Below, in pieces: positions 51,563 through 60,918 of a stretch of DNA of 64,000 nt (position 1 is the first letter of the stretch; every line of letters starts with the position of its first letter). Under the pieces are notes generated by a model. It did not search any database and was not told where the DNA came from. It saw only the letters and a list, made by a program, of their open reading frames with translations. The stretch is taken from NCBI GenBank assembly GCA_021647365.1, contig JAKIUW010000005.1, positions 1 to 64,000 on the forward strand. Direction: 5' to 3'. The position numbers were made by a program, and so were the translations under genes. This DNA comes from Cocleimonas sp. (GTDB taxonomy: Bacteria > Pseudomonadota > Gammaproteobacteria > Thiotrichales > Thiotrichaceae).

Positions 51563-54391
51563 ATGAATAAAATATCCCTACGCGGTGCGCGCACCCACAA
51601 CCTCAAAAATATTGATTTAGATTTACCTCGCGATAAGCTGATTGTGATTACAGGTTTATCAGGCTCGGGTAAATCATCATTAGCGTTTGATACAATATTT
51701 GCAGAAGGTCAGCGCCGTTATGTGGAGTCGCTATCAGCGTATGCTCGCCAGTTTTTATCGGTGATGGAAAAGCCCGATTTAGACCATATTGAAGGCTTAT
51801 CTCCTGCTATTTCTATCGAGCAAAAAACCACCTCGCATAATCCACGTTCAACCGTGGGAACAATCACCGAAATATACGATTACTTACGTTTGTTATATGC
51901 GCGAGCAGGCGAACCACGCTGCCCTGAACATGGTACAGAGCTAAATGCACAAACGGTTAGCGAGATGGTTGATCAGATCATGGCACTGCCAAAAGACAGT
52001 AAGCTGATGATGCTTGCACCTGTGGTGCGTGATCGTAAGGGTGAGCATGTTCAGTTATTTGAAGAGCTTAAAAGCCAAGGTTTTTTACGAGTACGCATCG
52101 ACAAGGTTGTTTATGATTTGGATGATGTGCCCAAGCTAGAGCTACGCATTAAACACACGGTTGAAGTGGTGGTCGATCGTTTTAAAATCCGCCCTGATTT
52201 AGAGCTACGCTTGGCAGAATCATTAGAAACTACACTGCGCCTTGCCGATGGTTTGGCTGTAATTGCACCTATGGAAGCAGATGCAAAAGCGAGTGATGAA
52301 ATTCTATTTTCAGCTAACTACGCTTGTAATCTCTGCGGCTATTCACTGCAAGAATTAGAACCACGTTTATTCTCATTCAACAGCCCATCGGGTGCGTGTC
52401 CGACTTGCGATGGTTTGGGTGTAGAACAGATTTTCGATGTCGATCAAGTGGTGACTAAACCTCAGTCGAGCCTCACAGATGGCGCAATACGAGGCTGGGA
52501 TAAGCGTAACCATTATTATTTTCACATGATTACATCCTTAGCTGATCACTATGATTTTGATGTGGAAACACCTTATCAAGACTTGCCTAAAAAAATCCAA
52601 AAGATACTTTTATACGGCAGTGGTAGAACCAAAATACATTTCACCTATGAAGGAAGAAAAGGGCAGACCTTTAATCGTACTCATGCTTTTGAGGGGATTA
52701 TTCATAACTTAGAACGCCGTTATAAAGAGACAGATTCAAATTCTGTGCGCGAAGAGATGATTAAATATATGTCGGTACAACAATGTGGTGAGTGTGATGG
52801 TTTACGCCTAAAAGAATCTGCACGCCATGTTTTCATTACGGAGAAAAATCTGCCTAGTATTACCGATATGGCAATCGGTGAAAGTTTCCAATTTTTTAAT
52901 GATATTAAATTAGAAGGTAAGCAAGAAAAAATTGCCGAAAAAATAATCAAAGAAATCAAATTGCGTTTAGAGTTTTTGGTAAACGTAGGCTTGGATTATT
53001 TAACCCTGAGCCGAAGCTCTGAAACTTTATCGGGCGGAGAAGCACAGCGCATACGTTTGGCCTCACAAATAGGGGCAGGTTTAGTAGGCGTGATGTATGT
53101 ATTAGATGAGCCTTCAATTGGTTTACATCAACGCGACAACGAACGCCTACTCAAAACACTTAAACACCTGCGAGATTTGGGCAACACCGTGATTGTGGTT
53201 GAGCATGATGAAGATGCCATTCGCGAGGCTGATTACGTGGTTGATATTGGTCCTGGAGCAGGGGAGCATGGCGGTGAGATTATCGCGCAAGGCAAGCTCA
53301 AAGATATTCTAAAAGTAAAGGAATCACTCACAGGGCAGTTCTTATCAGGCGTGCGTAAAATTGAAGTGCCGAAAAAGCGTACTAAGTTTGATAAGAAAAA
53401 AATGCTACGTTTGGTGGGTGCAACAGGTAATAACTTGCAATCAGTCACAGCAGAAATTCCTGTGGGAGTAATGACCTGTATTACTGGCGTTTCTGGTTCT
53501 GGTAAGTCTACTCTTATTAACAGCACGCTTTATCCCAATATCGCACACTTTTTACATAATAGCGCGGTTAAAAGATCACCCGTTGAAAAGATCGAAGGGC
53601 TAGAGCACTTTGATAAAGTGGTCGATGTTAACCAAAGCCCAATAGGGCGCACACCGCGTTCAAATCCTGCTACTTACACAGGTGTATTCACTCCAATTCG
53701 TGAATTATTTGCAGCGACTAAAGAAGCACGATCACGCGGTTACTTACCTGGTCGGTTTAGCTTTAACGTCAAAGGTGGACGCTGCGAAGCCTGCCGTGGT
53801 GATGGGTTAATCAAGGTTGAAATGCACTTTTTGCCCGATGTTTATGTCACTTGTGATGTTTGCGATGGTAAACGTTATAACCGCGAAACCTTGGATGTAA
53901 ACTTCAAAGGAAAGAATATTTACGAAGTTTTGCAAATGACGGTAGAAGAAGGTTTAGAATTTTTCAAGGCAATTCCAGGCATCAAAGTAAAATTGCAAAC
54001 GCTGGTCGATGTAGGCTTGTCGTATATCACGCTAGGGCAAAATGCCACGACCATTTCAGGTGGTGAAGCACAACGTGTAAAGCTTGCCAAAGAGCTATCC
54101 AAACGTAGCACGGGTAAAACCATTTATATTTTGGATGAGCCGACCACAGGTTTGCATTTTCATGATGTTGATGTGTTGCTTCAAGTGCTACATCGACTAC
54201 GTGATGAGGGCAATACCATTATTGTGATTGAGCATAATCTCGACGTTATTAAGACTGCTGATTGGATTATTGATCTTGGTCCAGAAGGCGGTAGTGGCGG
54301 TGGAAAGGTTATTGCAACAGGCACACCAGAAGATGTGGTGAAGGTGAAAGGCTCATTTACGGGGCAATATTTAAAGCCGTTGCTTAATTAA
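51563..54391 (+). CDS. uvrA: Excinuclease ABC subunit A
   Basis: UvrA recognises DNA damage in nucleotide excision repair. The 942-residue protein has two ABC ATPase units: Walker A GLSGSGKSS and GVSGSGKST; signatures SRSSETLSGGEAQR and TISGGEAQR; and zinc-finger Cys pairs (CNLC...CPTC; CEACRGDG...CDVC). The start MNKISLRGARTHNLKN is typical. I see no LexA box in the 95-bp divergent region shared with yajR. Confidence 0.97.
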   Translation: MNKISLRGARTHNLKNIDLDLPRDKLIVITGLSGSGKSSLAFDTIFAEGQRRYVESLSAYARQFLSVMEKPDLDHIEGLSPAISIEQKTTSHNPRSTVGTITEIYDYLRLLYARAGEPRCPEHGTELNAQTVSEMVDQIMALPKDSKLMMLAPVVRDRKGEHVQLFEELKSQGFLRVRIDKVVYDLDDVPKLELRIKHTVEVVVDRFKIRPDLELRLAESLETTLRLADGLAVIAPMEADAKASDEILFSANYACNLCGYSLQELEPRLFSFNSPSGACPTCDGLGVEQIFDVDQVVTKPQSSLTDGAIRGWDKRNHYYFHMITSLADHYDFDVETPYQDLPKKIQKILLYGSGRTKIHFTYEGRKGQTFNRTHAFEGIIHNLERRYKETDSNSVREEMIKYMSVQQCGECDGLRLKESARHVFITEKNLPSITDMAIGESFQFFNDIKLEGKQEKIAEKIIKEIKLRLEFLVNVGLDYLTLSRSSETLSGGEAQRIRLASQIGAGLVGVMYVLDEPSIGLHQRDNERLLKTLKHLRDLGNTVIVVEHDEDAIREADYVVDIGPGAGEHGGEIIAQGKLKDILKVKESLTGQFLSGVRKIEVPKKRTKFDKKKMLRLVGATGNNLQSVTAEIPVGVMTCITGVSGSGKSTLINSTLYPNIAHFLHNSAVKRSPVEKIEGLEHFDKVVDVNQSPIGRTPRSNPATYTGVFTPIRELFAATKEARSRGYLPGRFSFNVKGGRCEACRGDGLIKVEMHFLPDVYVTCDVCDGKRYNRETLDVNFKGKNIYEVLQMTVEEGLEFFKAIPGIKVKLQTLVDVGLSYITLGQNATTISGGEAQRVKLAKELSKRSTGKTIYILDEPTTGLHFHDVDVLLQVLHRLRDEGNTIIVIEHNLDVIKTADWIIDLGPEGGSGGGKVIATGTPEDVVKVKGSFTGQYLKPLLN

Positions 54392-54458
54392 TGTAACTTG
54401 CGTTATTCACAAAATGAACTATGTTCTAACCAACAACTAAAATCGAAGGAGAATAAAA

Positions 54459-54956
54459 ATGGCATCAATTACATTACACGGTGACGCGATCAACACCAAC
54501 GGAGAATTACCCGCTGTGGGTAGTGCCGCACCTGATTTTACACTAACAACAGGCGAGTTAGCTGATGTTAGTTTGGCGGATTTTGCAGGCAAGAAGAAAT
54601 TATTAAGTATCGTACCCAGCCTCGATACAGGCGTTTGTGCAATCTCGACAAAAAAGTTTAATGAGTCTGTTGATAAACACGATGACACTGTATTCCTTAC
54701 AATTTCGGCGGACTTACCTTTTGCACAGGGTCGTTTTTGTGAAGCTGAAAATGTAGATAAAATCAAAACACTTTCAACCATGCGTTCAGTATCATTTGCA
54801 GAAGATTACGGAATCAAAATTGTCGATGGTCCACTTGCAGGTATCACGGGTCGTGCGGTCGTTGTTCTTGATGAGGATAACAAAGTGCTTTATACAGAGC
54901 TTGTACCAGAGATAGCTCAAGAGCCAGATTATGATAAGGCTTTAGCTGCTTTATAG
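54459..54956 (+). CDS. tpx: Thiol peroxidase Tpx
   Basis: Tpx is an atypical 2-Cys peroxiredoxin that reduces lipid and hydrogen peroxides using thioredoxin. The 165-residue protein has the peroxidatic Cys60 (SLDTGVCAIST) and the resolving Cys94 (GRFCEAEN). GAAGGAGAAT precedes the ATG. It lies between uvrA and ssb, apparently as its own unit, bounded by a repeat pair. Confidence 0.96.
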   Translation: MASITLHGDAINTNGELPAVGSAAPDFTLTTGELADVSLADFAGKKKLLSIVPSLDTGVCAISTKKFNESVDKHDDTVFLTISADLPFAQGRFCEAENVDKIKTLSTMRSVSFAEDYGIKIVDGPLAGITGRAVVVLDEDNKVLYTELVPEIAQEPDYDKALAAL

Positions 54957-54970
54957 GCTGTATGGTATCA

Positions 54971-55035
54971 AAGCACACCCCCCCACTTTTACATGGCTAT
55001 TAATAACAGCCATGTAAAAGTGGGGGGGTGTGCTT
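54971..55035. repeat. G-run dispersed repeat, fully palindromic pair
   Basis: Units 54971-54995 and 55011-55035 are perfect inverted copies, and the centre GCTATTAATAACAGC continues the pairing with GCT/AGC. Total stem is about 28 bp with a 9-base loop. It begins 15 bp after the tpx stop. Confidence 0.98.
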
Positions 55036-55164
55036 TTAATTACTTTCAAGTAGAATACGAGTGGATTTTATAAAGTTACTTTTATAAAATTAAGATTAGA
55101 TTATTATTTTGCCCGCTTAGAGAAAAGACAGGGTATAAACAAACTTAAGAAAAGGATAAGAGAA

Positions 55165-55677
55165 ATGGCAAGTATTAATAAAGTTATATTGGTCGGCAAT
55201 CTAGGACAAGATCCCGAAGTAAAGTATATGCCGAGCGGCGGCGCAGTAACCAATATTAGCATTGCAACAACTGACTCATGGAAAGACAAATCAACGGGCG
55301 AGAAAAAAGAAAATACCGAATGGCATCGCGTAGTATTTTTTAATCGTCTTGCTGAAATCGTGGGCGAATACCTACGTAAAGGTTCACAGGTTTACATCGA
55401 AGGAAACCTAAGAACACGTAAATGGCAAGATCAGAGCGGGGCAGATAGATACTCAACCGAAATAGTCGCACGTGAAATGCAAATGCTAGGCGGTAGAGCT
55501 GGTGGAAGCAGTGATTTTGCACCTTCTCAACAACCCCAGCAAGGTCAACAACAAGGCGGCAGCGCACCACAACAACAAAGCGGAGGTGCCCCACAGCAAT
55601 CAGCGCCTCAGCAAGCACCACAACAAAGTGCACCACCGCAGAATTTTGATAACTTTGATGATGATATTCCGTTTTAA
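55165..55677 (+). CDS. ssb: Single-stranded DNA-binding protein
   Basis: The 170-residue protein has the OB fold (INKVILVGNLGQDPEVKYMP; WHRVVFFNRLAEIVGEYLRKG), a Gln/Pro/Gly-rich linker (residues 110-155) and the acidic tip DNFDDDIPF, which binds partner proteins. It functions in replication, repair and recombination. AAAAGGATAAGAGAA precedes the ATG. The bases coding the tip form one arm of a long palindrome. Confidence 0.97.
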   Translation: MASINKVILVGNLGQDPEVKYMPSGGAVTNISIATTDSWKDKSTGEKKENTEWHRVVFFNRLAEIVGEYLRKGSQVYIEGNLRTRKWQDQSGADRYSTEIVAREMQMLGGRAGGSSDFAPSQQPQQGQQQGGSAPQQQSGGAPQQSAPQQAPQQSAPPQNFDNFDDDIPF

Positions 55678-55710
55678 AGGTTACCTTTAAAACGGAATAT
55701 CATCATCAAA
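55654..55710. repeat. 28-bp perfect inverted repeat spanning the ssb 3' end
   Basis: Bases 55654-55681 and 55683-55710 are exact reverse complements with one base between. The left arm codes FDDDIPF and the stop. The right arm on the minus strand codes the same residues, preceded there by RRDY. A separate terminator follows. Confidence 0.97.
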
Positions 55711-55726
55711 ATAGTCACGACGAAAG

Positions 55727-55750
55727 CCAGTATTTAATACTGGTTTTTTT
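55727..55750 (+). terminator. Rho-independent terminator after ssb
   Basis: GCCAGTATTTAATACTGG folds into a 7-bp hairpin followed by seven T. Confidence 0.88.
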
Positions 55751-55754
55751 GTGC

Positions 55755-55779
55755 CGTGTAAAAGTGAGGGGGTGTGCTT
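55755..55779 (+). repeat. G-run dispersed repeat, variant half-unit
   Basis: CGTGTAAAAGTGAGGGGGTGTGCTT differs from the consensus by an A in the G-run and the first bases. It lies shortly after the ssb terminator. Confidence 0.85.
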
Positions 55780-55879
55780 AAGCTTCTTCTTAATCATAGT
55801 ATATTAAAATACAGAAATAAATTAAGGAGTCGCCAATCAATAATGAAAGTTTTTACTATCAACTGTAGTGCTACACACA

Positions 55880-57001
55880 ATGCTTGATGCGTCTCCTCAT
55901 TCGCCATTCCCCTATCGCGAAGGAAATAGTATTCGTTTCCTTGTTGATGGTGAACAGTTCTACCCCACAATGCTCAAATCCATTCAGCAAGCACAAAAAT
56001 ATATTTTGATGGAAATGTATTTATTTGAGTCAGGTGAAATCACAGATAAATTTATCGATATGTTTGTTGCGGCGGTTCAGCGTGGTGTGAGCGTGCAGTT
56101 ACTAATTGATGCCTATGGTGGTTTAAGACTATCAAAGAAAGACCGAAGAAAACTGGTTGATGCGGGTGTACAACTGGTTTTTTATAATCCTCTAATGTTT
56201 AAAAAGCTAAAGAAAAATCTATTTCGCACTCACCGAAAATATATGATTATAGATGGGCTTAAAGCTTTTGTGGGAGGGGCAGGTGTTACCGACTCTTTCT
56301 ATGGAAAAAATGCTTGGAGAGAGACGGTTGTAGAAGTGAAAGGAAGTGTCGTTGCTGATTGGCAAATGCTTTTTACTAAAAACTTCAATCACTGGTCAGA
56401 TAATACTGTGCCAGAACTCATGATGGGAAGCATTGCTATTGGGGATGTATCTGCACGACTTGCTTATACTACAGGTGGCTCGCGCCTTGAAATTAAGAAG
56501 GTTTTGCTGAAAAAAATAGAGAATAGCAACGAATCAATTTGGTTAGCATCCGCATATTTTATACCATCAAGAAAAACGAGAAAGGCACTGAGAAAAGCGG
56601 CCTCTAATGGTATAGATGTGAGGTTGCTTTTACCTGGAGAAATAACGGACCATCCCGCAGTACGCTACGCAAGTAGGAGATACTACGCGCGTTTATTACG
56701 TTTTGGCGTACGCATTTTTGAATATCAAGGGCGTTTTACGCATACGAAAATGGTCTTGATTGATGATTGGTTAACCATTGGTTCAAGCAATATGGATCGT
56801 TGGAATTTTCGTTGGAACCTTGAAGCGAACCAAGAAATTGAGAATGAAAACATTGCGAGTAAGGCACGTAAAATAATGCTTGATGACTTTTCTCATTGTC
56901 ATGAAATTAAATATATTGACTGGATTAATCGTTCAAGAATACAACGCACAAAAGAGTGGTTGTGGGGAAAGTTGGACATATTCTTGACCAAATATATTTA
57001 G
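55880..57001 (+). CDS. Phospholipase D-type cardiolipin synthase
   Basis: Two HKD motifs are present: THRKYMIID near residue 117 and HTKMVLID near 288, each followed by the expected Gly-rich bases (GGAG; GSSN). The protein of about 373 residues resembles ClsB/ClsC. It joins two phosphatidylglycerol molecules, or uses phosphatidylethanolamine, to make cardiolipin. The ATG at 55880 or a GTG at 55868 could start it; neither has a good ribosome site. A short upstream ORF (55843-55887) overlaps this start. Confidence 0.88.
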   Translation: MLDASPHSPFPYREGNSIRFLVDGEQFYPTMLKSIQQAQKYILMEMYLFESGEITDKFIDMFVAAVQRGVSVQLLIDAYGGLRLSKKDRRKLVDAGVQLVFYNPLMFKKLKKNLFRTHRKYMIIDGLKAFVGGAGVTDSFYGKNAWRETVVEVKGSVVADWQMLFTKNFNHWSDNTVPELMMGSIAIGDVSARLAYTTGGSRLEIKKVLLKKIENSNESIWLASAYFIPSRKTRKALRKAASNGIDVRLLLPGEITDHPAVRYASRRYYARLLRFGVRIFEYQGRFTHTKMVLIDDWLTIGSSNMDRWNFRWNLEANQEIENENIASKARKIMLDDFSHCHEIKYIDWINRSRIQRTKEWLWGKLDIFLTKYI

Positions 57002-57031
57002 AAGTATTTTGTTAGCATAAAATTGAAGTAC

Positions 57032-57064
57032 AAAAAAGCCAGCGTAAATAGCTGGCTTTTTTGT
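57032..57064. terminator. Bidirectional terminator between cls and the SH3 gene
   Basis: AAAAAAGCCAGC and GCTGGCTTTTTT form a stem with A-run and T-run on both sides, suited to both converging transcripts. Confidence 0.93.
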
Positions 57065-57083
57065 TATGAAGAGGTTGTGAAAG

Positions 57084-57962
57084 TCAGTGCGAAACAGTCT
57101 CACAACAACCTGAAAAGAAGTCACGGTTGATTGTCGCATTGACTTCATACATATAATTGGTTCTTGATAATCCGGTGCTACAAGCATCGGTTTTCTCAAG
57201 GTTTACATCAACAATATTACGACCTTTGTTGCCACCAATATTCATGCGTATTTCGTTAGAACTTGCCCACTCGTGGTAATTGATAGGGACATTGAATGAT
57301 TGACCACCCTTAAAGTTCACCTGCATTTTTTTATCGGCCACATTCATTTTAATACTCCAAGGTCGAGGAGAACTACCGATACAACGGAGCACTTTATTGC
57401 TAGTGCTTGGTCTTCTGTTAGGAGAGTAAGTCGTTTTTACTTCTCTTGCAGCGAGTTGGGTCGGTTGATAATAACGATTTTCCGTTGGCATTTGTGGCAT
57501 TCTCTGAGGTGTTTCTTGTGATAATGCTTTGGGAACTGTTGCTTTTTTGGTGATGGTTTGTGATTTGGCCTGAGCGACAGATCGTGTCACGCCTTTAGTG
57601 ATATTCCGAGAACCGCTGGATACCGCAACAACGGTTGTATTTAATGCAGGTAACGCGCCTGTCTTTTTAAGGTAGCGAGCATTCACCCAGCCTTTATTAT
57701 TCTGCCACGTTACTTCAATCCATTTGGATTTCTTTAGGCTCTTCTTTTTTCCTGTTGCCACAAGGTCAACTGCATTGTAAGGCAGAGAAACTTTAACCCT
57801 CGATTTTGGACTTGGCCATGCACGCAGGCGTAATTTATTTTTTACCGAGACTTTGGTTACTTTGAATATCTTTACGTTTGATTTGGCGTAAGCCATTGAA
57901 ATTGTTAAATCAATTGTGATTAATGCCAGCACAATGAATGCTGATAACGTGATCCGTTTCAT
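57084..57962 (-). CDS. Secreted protein with bacterial SH3 domain
   Basis: The 292-residue precursor has a signal peptide (to about residue 27), a bacterial SH3 domain (residues 33-100; LRLRAWPSPKSRVKVSL, WIEVTWQNNKGWVNARYLKK), a Thr/Ser/Pro linker (100-190) and a C-terminal domain with VLRCIGSSPRPW, DACSTGLS and FFSGCCE, whose Cys may form disulfides. SH3b domains often bind cell walls. The C-terminal half resembles small META-like periplasmic domains. The function is not known. Confidence 0.82.
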   Translation of the reverse strand: MKRITLSAFIVLALITIDLTISMAYAKSNVKIFKVTKVSVKNKLRLRAWPSPKSRVKVSLPYNAVDLVATGKKKSLKKSKWIEVTWQNNKGWVNARYLKKTGALPALNTTVVAVSSGSRNITKGVTRSVAQAKSQTITKKATVPKALSQETPQRMPQMPTENRYYQPTQLAAREVKTTYSPNRRPSTSNKVLRCIGSSPRPWSIKMNVADKKMQVNFKGGQSFNVPINYHEWASSNEIRMNIGGNKGRNIVDVNLEKTDACSTGLSRTNYMYEVNATINRDFFSGCCETVSH

Positions 57963-58118
57963 GATTATTTCCCCTTTTTTACCTAACTTATGCCCATAAG
58001 TTAGGGTTGTTCTTTACTTTTACCATATTGAGTATAGCGTAAGTTGGCTACTGTATCAAACAAAACACTTTAAGTAAGGTGAGTTAAGTGCATGCTATAA
58101 AAGGAAAAAATTGATTTA

Positions 58119-59282
58119 TTATTTATTAACCACGTAGGTTTTAGTCATTACATCCTGGCAGAGGATATTTCCTCTTGGCGAACAATAGAGATAAAAATTT
58201 ACCGCTGCCGCAATGGGTGCGAAGGCGGTAATACAAACAAGTGTGGCAAGCATTCGCAGAAATGATCGGTAGATTGTGATGGGGGACTCATCAATATCTA
58301 CAACTTTTAACCTAAAGAGTAATTTTCCAACAGAGGCTTGATAACGTGATGCTTCCATAATGGGTGCAATGACTAGCATGTAAACTGCTGCCACGCTTAA
58401 AAGTGGGTATGAAACTGTTTTGTAATGGATGTTTATCCAAATAAATAAAAAAATAAGAGATACGTCTACGATATATGCCATAAGACGTTGATAGTAATAG
58501 TCAGATTGTTTGCCTAGTTTTTTAGCTGTTATTTTTCTATAGTCTATTTTTGTTAAATTTAAAAAAGGGTAAATGGCATTTATTTGTAATCCATGAGACT
58601 TTTTGAATTCCCTCCATTGTTTGTCCCAGTGAAAGAGTGAGTTCAAATAATCTAAAATAGCTGTTTTCACCCACAATATATTTTGTTGCAATGATTTTTT
58701 ATTGGTATTACTGACGACCTTAAAAATATGCTTACTGGCTTCGGAGCGAAATTCGAGGTCTAGCATTGAAGGTAATTCAGCTATAAATTCCCAATCACTG
58801 ACTTTGCTATTCTTAGGATCTTCTTTTAGAAGTAATTTGACTTGAGTAATGAGCTTGTCCCAATCATCGTAAAGCTGTTGCTGGCGGTTATGCTCTTTAA
58901 GTTCAATATCAATACTGCTTATTTGTTGGCTGATTTCCCTATCTTGGCTTGTTGATCTATGTAGATTGTATTCACTCTCATCCGTTTCATCATCAATAAC
59001 TGCATGATGATTAGTTAAATCTTTAACAATTACATCGCTACTAACATCATGTAAAAGTGGGGGGGTGTGCTTCTTATTTGGGGGAGTAAACCATTGTGGT
59101 GATGATTGTTTATTATCAGTGGTTGTTATACTAGCTAGAGCCTTTTTATAAGCCTCGTGTAGCTTCTTAAAGCCTTCAGGGTCATCATCTGGTTTGGTCG
59201 TTTTTAGCAGCTTGGCATAAGCGATCTTAATCGTTTTTTTACTACTGTCTTTGTCTATTCCGAGTATTTTCCAGCAGTTCAT
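58119..59282 (-). CDS. J-domain/RDD membrane protein with in-frame repeat insertion
   Basis: Residues 1-50 form a J-like domain (NCWKILGIDKDSSKKTIKIAY; DDDPEGFKKLHEAYKKAL) with KPD replacing HPD, as is common in this class. Residues 71-78 (KHTPPLLH) come from a dispersed repeat. The middle is charged and helical. Residues 255-385 form an RDD domain (RLMAYIVDVSLI; QASVGKLLFRLKVVD) with three membrane segments. The function is unknown; a chaperone-linked membrane role is possible. It is divergent from miaB. Confidence 0.82.
   Translation of the reverse strand: MNCWKILGIDKDSSKKTIKIAYAKLLKTTKPDDDPEGFKKLHEAYKKALASITTTDNKQSSPQWFTPPNKKHTPPLLHDVSSDVIVKDLTNHHAVIDDETDESEYNLHRSTSQDREISQQISSIDIELKEHNRQQQLYDDWDKLITQVKLLLKEDPKNSKVSDWEFIAELPSMLDLEFRSEASKHIFKVVSNTNKKSLQQNILWVKTAILDYLNSLFHWDKQWREFKKSHGLQINAIYPFLNLTKIDYRKITAKKLGKQSDYYYQRLMAYIVDVSLIFLFIWINIHYKTVSYPLLSVAAVYMLVIAPIMEASRYQASVGKLLFRLKVVDIDESPITIYRSFLRMLATLVCITAFAPIAAAVNFYLYCSPRGNILCQDVMTKTYVVNK
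59048..59072 (+). repeat. G-run dispersed repeat inside the J-domain/RDD gene
   Basis: A complete 25-bp unit, coding K-H-T-P-P-L-L-H on the minus strand, keeps the gene in frame. It falls in the linker after the J-like domain. Confidence 0.97.
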
Positions 59283-59400
59283 GGTGATATTTGCGTATAT
59301 TGAAAATTAAGATAGAGTCTAGCATTAACTAACAAGTGACATGCAATTCAACATCACTGATAATACCTCACCCCTCGAATATTAAGAAGTAACCATTACT

Positions 59401-60735
59401 ATGCCTGGTAAAACATCTGGTAAGATTTTTATACAAACCCACGGTTGTCAAATGAATGAGTACGATTCGGCTAAAATGCTGGATGTGCTGAAAGATTCAG
59501 ATGGCATGGAGCTAACGGATAACCCTGATGAAGCGGATGTGCTATTGCTCAATACCTGTTCCATTCGCGAGAAAGCGCAGGAAAAGGTTTTTCATCAACT
59601 TGGTCGTTGGAGAAAAATAAAAGAAAAGAATCCAAACGTCATTATTGGTGTGGGTGGTTGTGTGGCGAGCCAAGAAGGCGAAGCATTGCAAAAACGCGCA
59701 CCCGTGGTGGATGTGATTTTTGGTCCGCAAACCTTACACCGTTTGCCAGAATTGGTCGCAGAGGCAAAAAGTACCAAAAAATTTGTCATCGACATCTCAT
59801 TCCCTGAAATTGAAAAGTTTGACAACTTGCCAGAACCCGTAGCTGAAGGTGTGAGTGCTTTTGTTTCGATTATGGAAGGCTGTAGCAAATACTGTACTTT
59901 TTGTGTGGTGCCATATACACGCGGTACAGAAATCTCCCGCCCCTTTGATGATATTATTGCAGAGATTGCCAAGTTAGCAGAGCAGGGCGTTCGTGAGATC
60001 AATCTCTTGGGTCAAAATGTTAACTCTTATCGCGGTGATACGCATGATGGTGAAATAGCAGATTTAGCGATGTTGATTCATTATGTGGCAGCGGTTGAAG
60101 GCATTGATCGTATTCGTTACACCACCTCACACCCTGTTGAATTTAGCGATAGTCTGATTCAAGCCTATGCGGAAGTGCCTGAATTGGTTGATCATTTACA
60201 TCTACCCATTCAAAGTGGTTCAGATCGTATTCTCGCAGCGATGAAGCGCGGGCATATGGCAATAGAGTACAAACAAAAAATCAGGAAATTACGCGAAGTT
60301 CGTCCTAGTATTAGTTTATCGTCTGATTTTATTATCGGTTTCCCAGGTGAAACGGATAAAGACTACGAAGACACCATGAAGCTGATCGAAGACATAGGTT
60401 TTGATAGGAGTTTTAGCTTTATTTATAGCGCAAGACCTGGCACACCAGCGGCATCATTTGAAGATGATGTGCCGATGGCTGTAAAGAAAACTCGTCTTTA
60501 CCGATTGCAACAACGCATTACTGAGATGGAACAAGAAATCAGTAAAAAAATGGTGGGAACAGTCGTTAAGGTTTTGGTCGAAAAAGTATCTGTGAAAGAT
60601 GAAAAACAAGTCGCAGGTAGAACAGAAAATAACCGCATTGTGAATTTTGACGGTGATCAGTCGCTTATCGGAAATTTTGCAGAGGTTGAAATTACCGAAG
60701 CGCAACCCAATTCTCTACGTGGTAAGTTAGTTTAA
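59401..60735 (+). CDS. miaB: tRNA-2-methylthio-N6-isopentenyladenosine synthase
   Basis: MiaB methylthiolates i6A37 in tRNAs that read UNN codons. The 444-residue radical SAM protein has auxiliary-cluster Cys16, Cys53 and Cys87, the SAM-cluster motif CSKYCTFC (161-168), and a C-terminal TRAM domain ending in AEVEITEAQPNSLRGKLV. In most gammaproteobacteria phoH and ybeY follow directly; here phoH is 2.5 kb away. Confidence 0.96.
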   Translation: MPGKTSGKIFIQTHGCQMNEYDSAKMLDVLKDSDGMELTDNPDEADVLLLNTCSIREKAQEKVFHQLGRWRKIKEKNPNVIIGVGGCVASQEGEALQKRAPVVDVIFGPQTLHRLPELVAEAKSTKKFVIDISFPEIEKFDNLPEPVAEGVSAFVSIMEGCSKYCTFCVVPYTRGTEISRPFDDIIAEIAKLAEQGVREINLLGQNVNSYRGDTHDGEIADLAMLIHYVAAVEGIDRIRYTTSHPVEFSDSLIQAYAEVPELVDHLHLPIQSGSDRILAAMKRGHMAIEYKQKIRKLREVRPSISLSSDFIIGFPGETDKDYEDTMKLIEDIGFDRSFSFIYSARPGTPAASFEDDVPMAVKKTRLYRLQQRITEMEQEISKKMVGTVVKVLVEKVSVKDEKQVAGRTENNRIVNFDGDQSLIGNFAEVEITEAQPNSLRGKLV

Positions 60736-60918
60736 TTGTAACGGGGTGTTGGTACGGGAAATATGATGAGAGAAAAATCAAGGTGATTTCTCCAGTTTTT
60801 TAAAAATGAAATTAATAGTAATTCTATTGAACGATTTTTTAAGAATAATTTGAGGAGCTCAAACTGTTTTTATTCATTATATTTCTCGTATCAACGTCCC
60901 CCAGTAAAAGGATTTAAT

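Noticed and set aside
55090..55164. LexA (SOS) box upstream of ssb or uvrA
   Set aside because: No CTGT-N8-ACAG match was found in either upstream region.
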